Positions 41,416-52,262 of a stretch of 64,000 nt of DNA are shown here, piece after piece (position 1 is the first letter of the stretch; every line of letters starts with the position of its first letter). Below the pieces are notes generated by a model, which saw only the letters and a list, made by a program, of their open reading frames with translations, searched no databases and had not been told where the DNA came from. The stretch comes from Trogon surrucura (Eukaryota > Chordata > Aves > Trogoniformes > Trogonidae), in contig CM036622.1 of NCBI GenBank assembly GCA_020746105.1, positions 44,121,477-44,185,476 on the forward strand, written 5' to 3'. The position numbers and the translations under genes were made by a program.

Positions 41416-43644
41416 GTAAAGCTGTGTTGCCTGCATCTGTGCAGGAGACAGCAAGGCTGCTTGCCATGGAGGAGGAACTGAACAGATGCCAAGCCTTCAG
41501 CACAACTCTGTCCCCTGGAAAGAAAAGCCTTGCTTGAAGAAAAGCCTTTTCCTTAGCAAAATAAGCTTTTTTAGTAGGTATTTCCCCATTTTCCTCTCAT
41601 AGTTGGCTCATTGTTATGTTTCTATTGTACTTGGGTTTTTTGTCTAAATTGTTCAGGCTTTCTAGATGGGGAATCTGCATTTTCATGCAGAAGCAGAACA
41701 TGTCTGGTTGAAGATGTTCTTTGGGTACCCTCCCAAGGTGAGCAGCATCCACAGGCCTGATACCTAATCAAATTAGCCGTCCATCAAAGGATGGATGCTA
41801 ATAGTTTCTGTCACTGAAGCCTGGTGTTTCCATGAACACTGTGGTCTAGGAAGGTTGAAGGTGAGAGACTGGCTTGCAGGTGATGGTGCACCCAGTGTTA
41901 GGATCTGCAATGAAACGGACATTTTTTCCTTAGCTCAGCAGCACCGAGCCTGTGTTCCAGGAGCAGCACAGAGAATAATCCGAACTAAAGATTGTTCAGA
42001 ATGTGAATTTCAACTTCTGGAACAAAAGTTCTTTTTCTGAGGAAGATGAAAGTATCTTTAAATAGATACCTCCTCTTTCTGCTTTGCTTTAATGCCTTTT
42101 TGTATGGTTCCTGTATGTGACCTTGGCAATATCTGAGAGGAAGAAGATGGGAAAGAACTCGATTGAGTCCTTTTTTTCCAAAAGGAAAAAAAAAGAAAAA
42201 GAAAATATGGTAACTTTCCTAGCTGGTATCATTTCTTAGTGTGAGAGAAAGCAGGGTAGAGAAAGGAAATGCAAACAGATCCTGATGTTGCACTTGAGGT
42301 CAGGCTATAACTTCAAGTTCCTGGAGTCTCCTCACTTGGTCTTTTCAGCTCCTAATGTTCCTGAGACTCCTGGGAGAGAGGAGTATCAGGAAGATGGACT
42401 GCCTCAGGTTTTAGTTCCATTTATTTTTGTCAAAGTGAGCTGGTCAGCAGCAGTGTAAAAATAGTCTCTTCCCTCTTGTCTGTGGGAAGAAGGGGGATGT
42501 GATCTCAATGAGCCATCTTGCAGGTATGGCAGTGAACAGATGAGCACCAGTGCCAGCGTGTGAGTTGTGCCTTATTCCTGCATTCTCGTACATCGATGCT
42601 ACCCAATGCGAAGCTTTATGTCTAGTCATTTGTCAGCACTTCAGTTAGCTCCCTGTCCCCCTCTCATTCATAACCAGAGCTGCCTGGGCCTTTCACATGA
42701 CTGTGCCCTCTTATCTGGAGGCAGTCCTTGCTCTCAAGAGCAAATACACTGCAGTCCTGAAGATAGCACTGTGATGCAGGCAGTAAGTGTCCTAAAGAGT
42801 ATGGCTGTGTGAGCTTCGAGCTTTGCAGGGTTTATATGGAGCTCTGGTATCTGCCTAAAAGCAGAGACTAGAACTCTCCTCTTTCCTTTAACAACTGATA
42901 AGCAACTACAAAGGGGTTTTTTTTTTGCTTGTTCAAACTGTAAACTCCACTGGTGTTTTTTTGTACAGGGATAGTTAGAGGAGCATATGGCTGTATTGAC
43001 TGTGCAGAGCTGCCACTCATTTTTGCCAAGTTGTTGTTAGTTTGCATGTGGCCAGGCAGCATTTGTGAAAAAAAGCCTTGCCCTGCCTTGCCTGCTCCTG
43101 CATTGTTTCCAAATAAAGGCATGTCTGAAAGGGGAGTTAAGCCTCCAACTGACAGACCTTAAAAAAGGACCTTCTACCCGTGAACTGAAAAAATGTGATT
43201 TATCTGCAACAAGCTATTCCTTCCCCATCTCCCCCTCCTCTTCTCTTTCCCAAATTAAAGAAAAAAAAGTTGTTTTTAAATTTAAATCATGCAGACTGGT
43301 TGTTTTACACTGATACTGCGTAGCAGGCAGTTTAGGAACCTAACTGTCATCCCTGGAGTCACCTCAAACGTAGTAAAATACCCGGTCGATATACTGGTTT
43401 GTTTTTTTTTACGTTTAGAGTAGTTTGAACAAAATGCGTATAATCCTGGAAGGTATTTAGTAAATGAGCCCTTCCTTGCCTATACACTCTCATCTGTGTG
43501 ATGAGTGAAGAAGTTGAATGGCTACCCTCGTAATTCAAGGTAGTAGTTTGGGTAACTTTGATTTTTATTATTTCTTAAGCCAGAAGTACTTTTTATCAGA
43601 GTTTAATCCAAGTTTGAAGTGACATGATGGTATTTTGCTGTGTA

Positions 43645-43790
43645 TGATTTAGGGACATAGCTAACACGAGGTTGTTAGGAAGAGGTAATTTATTAGACCA
43701 GCTGGTATGGAGGGAAAAAATGAGGCAAGCTTGCAGGCACACCAGCACTTCATCAGGTCTGAAATAGAAGCAGCAGATTTCAAGGTTAAA
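43645..43790 (-). mobile_element. Ancient amniote interspersed-repeat relic (family not named)
   Basis: Seen on the minus strand: acctgatgaagtgctggtgt, then cctgcaagcttgcc, then accagctggtctaataaatt acct, then tagctatgtccctaa. This order (GATGAAG, GCTTGC, CAGCTGGTC-TAATAAA-ATTACCT, ...TATGTCC) matches a decayed repeat tail I recall as widespread in reptile, bird and mammal DNA. I cannot name the family with certainty. It is short and diverged with no coding content. Confidence 0.45.
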
Positions 43791-46700
43791 CAGAAGTTAT
43801 GAAAAACTACTCAGTTTAATCAGACATGTGTTGAACTGTCAAAAAGAGCTTGCTGGTATGACATTCCTTCAGTGGAGGGAGGTGTCTGAGAAGGTAATTG
43901 TTTTATGGGAGAAAGAAATGAGGAGTTCATAGCCTATTAAATAGGAGGAGACTATAAAACTAGTGCGTGATGAGCCCATGACTCTTTTTGCTATGTAGGG
44001 GAGTTAGGAAATTTTAGTGCTTTGTCTTCTCTTTGGAAGGATTTGTTTTTGTAGGTTTTTTGAGACTGTAGATTGCAAAATCACAGTCATTTGTAAACAA
44101 ATCAAGTCAGGTTTATCTAAAGGAATTTTACTAGGCAAATCTAGTTTCAGGCATTCTTTGTCAGTTGGTTTTCATCCTTAGCCTACATCACTAATTTAAG
44201 AAGTTACCTAGTAGTGAGTTCATAACTGTAAAGATAATGGTGGAAAAAATGACCCAACCAAAACCAACAACCCTCTGTTGAATTTTATTTTTAAAACTCA
44301 ATGTACTTACTTCCAAAATCAGATCAAATCTATTCTAACAAGAAGCCATGAATGCTAGTGGGTTTTTAAAAAATCTGTTGTTTTCCTCAGGCAGAAACCA
44401 AATTCGGAGTTCAAATATTATAAAGATGATTTCAAGGTTTTGCAAAAGAACAGTTTACTTGCGCTGCTGACAGAGTTGACAATGTACTGTTTTAAAGCTT
44501 TGAACTAGGATGTTTTGTCAATGTGGCTTAAATGCAGGTCTGATGATGCACTACCAGTATATACTGGACTGTACAGCGTGGAGAGCAGAGGAAAACTATC
44601 TGGTACTCCTCTTAGCTTTTCATTGTTTTTCTGTAGTGCTGGATCCTAAAGTGATTAATATTATATTTAAAGCAATGTCAGATTAAACATGTTAAAGCAA
44701 AAGCCATTATCTTCTAACTTGCTCCTCTGACTTCTTAGTTCTTTTTAATGGGTTGTCTGTACAAACGCTCTCTAAATTAACCTCTGTATATATTAACAGT
44801 TGCTTTAAAGTTATGGTATCTGGCTTTATCATGCAAAACTGACTTTCGGTATCAATTCTAATGCTGAAAACCATTGACGCTGTTTGAGTGGTGTCAGGAG
44901 CCCCGGGAACCAGTCTGGGGTTTTTTTTGTTTGGTTTTTTTCTTCCCCTCAGTCCCTATTGCTGCACATTAAGAGGGCAGAGCTGTTTACTCAGCTGTGT
45001 CCTGTTAGTAGGGCAGGGGCTGGGTAGGTAACCCTTGCATTTAACCCAGGCTCCGGGTAGGTGCGGGAGGTCAGAAAGCCTTAATCTAATTTAGATAAAT
45101 TAGTTGCCAGGGAAGGGGTGTAGCTGTGCTACCATTTGTCTTTCTCTACTGGAAGACAGCTCCTCTAACCTGCTGAACCAGCAATTTGGAAAAAGGGGCC
45201 AAAAATTGGGACCACTTTAATAGCAAGTCGGAGATGTAATGAGGGAGAGATGGCAGCATCTTCTACGATCCTTGATGTTGCAGGATATGGCGTACGTGTG
45301 TCTCAGCTTCATTGAAGGGTTTTTTAATGGAAACTTTTGAAGGTTAAGGTATGTGAAAATATTCCTTTTGCATGGTGCTTCAGTTGTGTCAGTCTTTGGT
45401 CACATGACTACCATTGTAGCCAAGATTTTTTGTGTATTGCTCTGAAATTTTTCAATAAATTACTTTTAATTAGTCATGAATACTCTCTACCACTTCCACT
45501 TTAGTCATAGTACCATTGTTTTAGTAATCTGTTTTACAGGATTTGGGAGATTTCCTAAACTGGACAACAAGTCAATATAAGATTGCTCTTGAGGCATCAG
45601 ATGGTTTGAGTATTGGCCTCTGTGTTGCAAGTTCATAGAGAAAGTAGTATTAGAAGCTAAAGCTAATACGTTGATTTAATATTTGACCAAAAAGAAGTGG
45701 CAGCACTAGGCATTCAAATAATTTTTGACGTGGAACAAGTTACAGAATAACCATAATCTAACTGGATCTTAGTGGAGTGCAGTGGCTCAGTTCTAACAGA
45801 TGTGGGCTTTGTTTGTACATTGGCTGTGCGTTGCGTAAGTAGCTTTTATTTATAGAAAAGGTAGTCAGCATGCTTTATGAAGTTGGAATAAGAATATTTA
45901 TAGGACTCCATCCTGATGCATTAATACCAAGTTTGTAATTAATTTTGTAAAGTTTGCATTGATAAGAGACTGTAAAGAGAGAGAATAAACTGGCATAATG
46001 ATGGGATGAAAAATGGGGAGGGGGAAAAAAAGGTATTTGTAGCAATTCCAGTAGATAAAGATAGTTATAACTGTATACTATTTCGATATAAGGAGACCCA
46101 AAATCTTTTCTGAGTTGTTCTTACAGTCTTATTTTCCAACTCCAATCTCTTAGAAAGGGTAACTGAAAGGAAGTCAAAGTCTTGCTGTAGTCTGTAAACT
46201 TGAAGTATTCTGTGTGGAGCCCACACTTATTTTCTTCATCATCTTAAGATATTAAGGGGGGGAAAAAGTCTGCGAACAGGAGCAGGTAAGCTTTTAGATA
46301 AGTAAAAAAGAAATAAAATGGTAACTTTGTTTTTGTGGAGAGGATAAATTTGTTACAGTGTTTAACAGTGTGTGTTACCGGATGTTTCTTTTATGACATT
46401 TGCCTTGAAGCAGTGAATGTGGAACACCTTAGTGGTACGCTTCACCCTTTAGGAAGGAAAAAACAAACCAGCACACTGTTCATCGCTTACACAGAGAAAC
46501 AACTGCTTGAGTTTGTAAATAAAGCAAGGCAGTGGTCTACACTGATGTAGATTTCTGGCATTCCTGGTTCTGATTTACCTTGGCATCCCTTAGCCTCCTC
46601 CTTTCTTGTCCCTGCCTTGCTATGTTTGGAAGTAGTTTTTCAAGGTTACTTACCCAGTTGCTTGCCTGGTGCTTTTCTGTACTTGATGATTACAGGACAA

Positions 46701-48211
46701 AAAGATAGGACAGGTGAATAAGACTCTTTCAATCAAGAGTTGTTTGTTTATTCTAAAAGAAATTTTTCTTACAGTCAATGGATGAAAAAAATCTTTGGGA
46801 AAAAACAAAATCCTGACCAACCAGACTTTTTTTTTTTCTGTGAACCCTTTGTAAAAATCTAGTTTTTGTGCAGATAGTTTTTACACATCCTCAGACCCTT
46901 GAAGTATGAGAAACTGGATGCTTTTGCAGTGTTCCTCGTAATGACTTGCTAGAAATACAGATAAATCTTGGCAAACAAAAAGCTCACAAAAGAACAACTA
47001 GTTGAGAACTTACATATGCCAAACTGTTTAATAGCATACTTTCACTCACATACACACATATACCCTTAAGGGAAGAAAGTGAGAATTTGACTGTAAATAA
47101 GAAATTATGCTTTCCAAGTGAAATCCCTATATAGTATCCTTTCTAGGAGCAATCCTTCAGTTTTGTTCAGCCTTCATGAAATAGCATTTTAGTGCTCAGG
47201 ATCTCCTTGGAGAGGATTTTGTTGTCTTACTGCCTATTGTGAGCTAATGCAACTTCTGGACTCACTCCAGTCTGTGCTGTCTTGACATCTAGACTTTGGG
47301 TATAAGCTGCTGATTATGGTTTCAAACTTCCTACGAAACAAAGAGCTGAAGAAAATGCTGCAACTTTTCACAGTGATCTCATTCACGGCCACATGCTGTC
47401 AGGATGTTTAAGTTTCTTGTACTGAGTTTTAATGCAGGCATACTTTCCATGAAAGTTTAAAATGCTGCTGTAGTTTGACTTAAAGCCATTGGCAAGCAAT
47501 ACGCTTACAAGATAGTTTAAATGTCTTGAATTTTAACCTTGGCCGAGCTTTTTTCTATCTACTTGACTACTGAAGAGTTTGGGTTTTTTAAGCCAAAGCA
47601 AGATCTGTATACACTGAAGTGTAATACAACTTATTAAATCATTTATTTAGAGAGGCTGATGGATTAGCCAGCTTTTCTACTGCTTCATTTTGTTTAGTTT
47701 TTTCCATTAGCACTTATAAAAATAAGCCCAGGTGTAGAAAGGCAGTGAGGAAAACGCGCGCCTTGCTTGGACTTCAAAATCCTTTGCATGGAGCGTTGAG
47801 ATAGAACTTAATGGTAAATGTGCTGGCAGTGCTGGTGTGCCGAGATAAAGTTCCCAAATGGCTCCCAGAGGCTCCCTGCTCTAGGAAGAAGGACTGTTTT
47901 CATGCCCTAAGGATGCCCTTCTGCAGGCTGTGAGCAGGGCACTGTGCTGACAATAAACTAGGTGCATTTCAGTGAACTTATGTGTACCTGTCCCATTCTT
48001 GCCTTGTTGAAGTGCTGAAGGTTGTGTACAACTGTTGTTTATTGCTTGGATCATGAACTCTGGGTCCAGCCTTAGCTGTGGCTGTGGGGCCTGTGAGGAT
48101 GATGGGGCATTTTAACAGTAAGCTTCTTGCCATCAGTGCACCCCAGAATTCTCCAAAGCTTGTGACATCTCATTACTCCTGAGAACTACAAGGTTCTTGA
48201 TTTGGAGAGAG

Positions 48212-48226
48212 GGTGGTGGTGGTGGT
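48212..48226. repeat. (GGT)n short microsatellite
   Basis: Five GGT units. Confidence 0.85.
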
Positions 48227-50279
48227 GAAGAGAAGTCTTGCTGCTGGACTTGCCCAATTTAGGGTTTTGCAGCCCATCCTGAGCTCTGCCCTCTCACAGC
48301 AACTGAATGTGTTGCTGCTGCCTTCTCTAAGCTAGCTGAATGGGTGAACCCGTGTCCTCCAGCAAGTACTGCAAACCCAGCAGGTTTTCTCATCCCTGCC
48401 TGGATGTCTGTGAAGTGTGACTTACTTGTATAGTTCAGGGCTATCCTGACTTCTTCCTAAAGCTCTGCGAACGGGTCTACTGCACACACGCACACCAGTC
48501 TGTCTCAGTCCTAGGGTGTTGTTTTGTTTCCTGCAGCATTCATTATTGATATTCGGTAGTCATAAGCGCAAACTGTGCTGCTGATGTAAGCAAATTGGCC
48601 ACAAAACGAGTTAGCTTATTTTAGGACTATTTCTGTGTAATCATTTCTGTCTGGCCCTTTTTTGAGTTGTGTGTGCCCCATTTCTTTGTATTAGTGAAGC
48701 ACATATTGGGTGAGAACAGACTTTTAGCAGAAAATCAGCAGTTCTGAGCCAAGATCTGTGTGTACATCTGGGCACAGCTTTAGCCCAAAATGATAATGAC
48801 TAAGCTTGCAAGCTCAGCATGATTCTCAGCTGCATTTTTTAACATGTGCTATTTAGAGAGTGAGTTGGCTGTATACGCTATCACTCTTAATTGTAGTAGT
48901 GTGAACCCCTAGTTCACTGCAGGAACAGGACATAACTGGGGTAGTTTGGTTTCTTTCAGTGGGGTGATAATGATGATTTAGTTTTACTCTCTGCATGTTA
49001 GATGTTTTTCTAGCTGTGAGAGTAATTGTGTAAATGTATTGTTATATCTGGTAGGTGTTTAATCCTTACAGGGTGGTGGTGTTTTTTCCAGTACTAAGGA
49101 GCTGTGATAGGGAGTTTACAAAATGCAAAAACTAAAAGTTTCCAGGGTGATGGGCAGGATGCTCAGCTTGCTCTCCAGTGCCCTTCCATAGACCTGTGCT
49201 GTCTGTGCCTGCCCCTGCTGACTGGGGACAGTCTCTGCCAGCCCTCCGAGAGTGTGCTCACTGGGGATGCTTTTTTCAAGGCAGCAAAGTACTTAGAAAA
49301 ATCGGCGTCAATTTTAGAAATATCAGGGTACGGGTGACATCTGAACTGTCCTGGTATTTTACTGTTTGGTGCCAACCATGGGGAAAATGAAGGACAGAAA
49401 TGCGTTGTCTGTACTGACCTGGCAAGAAAAATCCACTCTGAGCGGCCCCTTGGCAGGGGCTCGCAGCAGCAGCCCTGCGGGAGGAGGTGACCTGTGCTGC
49501 TCCTCTGTCTGCCGGCTTGAACGACAGTGTGCGCTTGTGGGTTTTCTTGCAGGCTCTGTGCTGGGAAAGAGGATAGGATGGTGTCCAAATCTAGCACCTT
49601 GAAATTACCTCAGTAGAGGTATAAAGGCAAAACTGTTTTGAATCACAAGAGAGACAGCAAGGAGCAGAAGCAGGTTTTTTTTGCAGATAGCTATTTTGAG
49701 GTGAGTAGATCATTACTTTTGAAGCCCTCAGTCTGAATTGCAGTGAATCTTGCCATAACTGATCAGTAGTGTTAAATAATTAAATGACAGTGTTTAAATG
49801 GGTGTCTGTACCTTGCTTTCATCTAGTTCACTTGGTTCTGGTGTTTGACAAGTACCTGTCTGCTGTCTTGGAGCTGTGAAGGTGGCTGCTTATACCCATG
49901 CTGCTGGCCTACTTTCAAGCAATTCATGCAGTGAGAAACCTGATTAGTGCTTCAGTCTAGTGGCCCTTAAATGTGCAGCGATGAAAACTGTACCTGAACT
50001 CACTGCAGTTTCATGCTGCCTGTGGTAAAGCTGAAGTATGTCTCCCTCAGCTTTGAGCTGCTGGCTGTGCTTAACCTCTCTCACAGGAGCAGCAAGAGCT
50101 CCTGCCCAGCACTCATCTGCCTCGATTCCTGTGGCTCAGCAAGCCCAGGGATGGCAGAGCGGTGGCACAGCTGTCGGGGGGCTGGCCGAGCCCCCGCTGC
50201 CTGCCCAAAGGGGTAGGTAGGCTTCCAGCCACTGCTGCACTGCCGGCTCACAAGGTAAACACTGGGTGACCTATAAGCC

Positions 50280-50470
50280 AGCCAGTCAACTCGCGTGTGG
50301 CCTTATTAGGCAAGCTGCGGCAACGGTGGCGTCTGGGGACGGAACGTGCTGGATGGCGGCAGAGAGCGCGGCCCAGAACGGATCCAGCCCAGACCCCGAG
50401 AGATATGACCCAGTACTGCGGCGCTGACAGCCGCGGCCGGGAAGCTGCTGCTGCCTGAGCCCAGCTGTCA
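50280..50470. promoter_or_regulatory. CpG-rich patch inside the putative large intron
   Basis: Seen: about 18 CG dinucleotides by eye in roughly 170 bases, while the surrounding tens of kilobases are AT-rich and CpG-poor. On the plus strand it contains an ATG at 50,353 opening a 24-codon frame (MAAESAAQNGSS..., stop TGA at 50,425). The base at -3 is T, so the start context is not strong. No consensus donor follows the ATG; the only GT nearby (CCCA|gtactg) is poor. Alternatives: alternative promoter or first exon, a CpG-rich non-coding RNA start, or a GC-rich piece of an endogenous retroviral LTR (ccttattaggcaa is faintly reminiscent of an avian retroviral U3). Confidence 0.3.
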
Positions 50471-51492
50471 GAGAGGCTGAACCCTGCTTGGCAAATATCA
50501 AGAATTATGCTAGAGATGGCTTTTAGAAGCAAAATTCCCTTGTGCAAATTTTAATAACTGTAATTCTCTTTCCTGGCTTATTTTTTCATGTGCTTGGTTA
50601 TAACCTTAGGGCACTAGTTCGTGCTGTCGTTTCACGTGCAGGAATGCTTTGCAGTGGCCTTTGCTAAGAAGTGTGTTTTCATTTCTTGTGCTGCCTGCTT
50701 TCACACACACACCTGAACTAAGAGGAATTAATGTGTGGTGGTTTTTTTTCTGATATGACTTAAGGATTTGTTTCTTCTCTCTTCTTGTGCAGTTTTATGC
50801 CCTTTACTGGAAGACTGATTGTTACTGGCTAAAGCCATGATCCTGCTCCCAGAAGGGGGAAATATTGTCACCCACCACCTGTGTGCAGACCAGGACTTGC
50901 CTAGGTTGCTTCATACCTGCCTGCTAAAAAAAATTACTTTTATGTGGAAGAAGGCCAATTAAAAAAAATTAAAAAGTCTGTATGTTTGTCCTTTTAGTAC
51001 AATCCCATAGATTTGGAGAAGCACTGTATGGGCAGATGCTGTGTAAGCTTTCCTGGACGACTCTGGAAAAACTCTTCAGATCTGACGTGGTTAACTTGCT
51101 GTTACTGATTGCTGCCCTCCTGAGCACCAGGCTCATTTGTGATTTTTGCAGGGGCTGTGGGCGTGTATGAGGGCAGTAAAGAGAAAAGTCTGTGGCTGCT
51201 ATGAATTTAAACCTAGAGAACAAGCTCTGGAACTGCAGCATCACTGTGCTAACTAGTTTTTCATTCCTTGTGGATTTTTGCTTAACCGTGCTAGATGCAA
51301 ATTAAGCCCTGTACACATCCTTTTTTCAGTGGCGGTACTTGTAGTTGAGTTATCCTGCCTTGATCATCAGCTCTTGAATAAAGCACATACTTTTTCTTTA
51401 TTTCTCTTGCTAAATATTTGATTTTCTGAGAAAGTATTGCTACATGCTATAAACAGGATGGGAGCTGAGGTCATGAATTTGTTCTTTGCAAG

Positions 51493-51536
51493 GTTGCTGT
51501 CTCCCTGAGGCTCGAAAATGACAGTTATTTTTCAAG
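51493..51536 (+). CDS. Weak candidate exon C (possible cassette exon)
   Basis: Seen: acceptor ttgttctttgcaag, 44 bases, then a near-perfect donor TTCAAG|gtaagtatg. A single frame is open, phase 0 at the start, giving VAVSLRLENDSYFS with two leftover bases (AG). The end phase fits the exon at 58,573 (AGA). The start needs a preceding exon that ends in phase 0, so it cannot join directly to the exon at 19,963. It lies about 1 kb downstream of the CpG-rich patch at 50.3-50.5 kb. A 44-base open frame is common by chance; the donor is the main support. Confidence 0.2.
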
Positions 51537-51888
51537 GTAAGTATGCAGGGATATGATGTGGCCTGTGAAATGTCATATCACAATGGTAAACAAAATCGAT
51601 GTTTTCCTTAGATGACTGTTTCAAAGAGCCAAAGAACTTTGTTATAAATTCTTCCTTGTGGTATGCGTGCCTCTCTCTGCTCCCTTATTGGGCTTTTACA
51701 CGTGTGCGGAGATTGCAGTGCGGAGGTGTTCAAGAGCAGCTGAGAGAAAACTCAGTAGTGTGCTTGAGCTTTTTGTGTTACTTGGCTGCATGGGGCCATT
51801 TGCTGCTCCAGGCAAGGAGCGAGCCTTGTGCTTGTTGTATTGCACTTTGGCTGGTTCTGGAGACTCAAAAAACCTAAAATTGTCAGAA

Positions 51889-52262
51889 AATCATAGAATT
51901 ATTAAGGTTGGAAAAGACCCCTATGATCATTAAGTCCAACTGTCAACCCAACACCACCATGACCACTAAACCATGTCCCGAAGGGCCACATCTAGACCTT
52001 TTTTTGAACATCTCCAGGGATGGTGACTGCACCACCTCCATGGGCAACCTGTTCCAATACTTCACCACCCTTTCAGTAAAGAAATTTTTTCTCCTAGCGA
52101 GTCTAAACTTCCCCTGGCACACCTTGTACCCATTTCCTCTTGTCCTGTTGCTTGTTACTTGGGAGAAGAGATCCAGCCTGAGCAGGTCCCTCTGTAGAGC
52201 CTTCCTATGTTTGAGCAGATCTACAAATGGGGAAACCTGTCGTAGAGGTACAGGCACCACTT
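51889..52262 (-). mobile_element. CR1 LINE 3' fragment (subfamily unlike the copy at 10 kb)
   Basis: Seen on the minus strand: an open stretch contains [36 protein letters not shown] and [11 protein letters not shown], the C-terminal end of CR1 pol. The 3' end at the left carries tcatagaattattaaggttg and aaaccatgtcccgaagggcc, which differ from the 3' UTR of the copies at 10 and 55 kb and point to another CR1 subfamily. The right edge is approximate because similarity fades near 52.23-52.26 kb. Antisense to the candidate host gene. Confidence 0.87.

Larger units (their letters stand above)
38938..51888. other. Putative middle part of the large intron
   Basis: AT-rich to mixed DNA. It holds weak exon candidates at 40,939 (minus), 41,329 and 51,493, the ancient repeat at 43.7 kb and the CpG-rich patch at 50.3 kb. 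The segment 49.14-49.57 kb is locally GC-richer and carries a 144-codon minus-strand frame without recognisable motifs. No gene is recognised. Confidence 0.5.

Noticed and set aside
49163-49597. 144-codon minus-strand open frame
   Set aside because: It follows a locally GC-rich patch that lowers stop frequency. The composition is uneven and no motif is recognised.
49682-49695. 14-base segment between tttttttgcag and GAG|gtgagt
   Set aside because: Too short to assess; T-runs with AG are frequent here.
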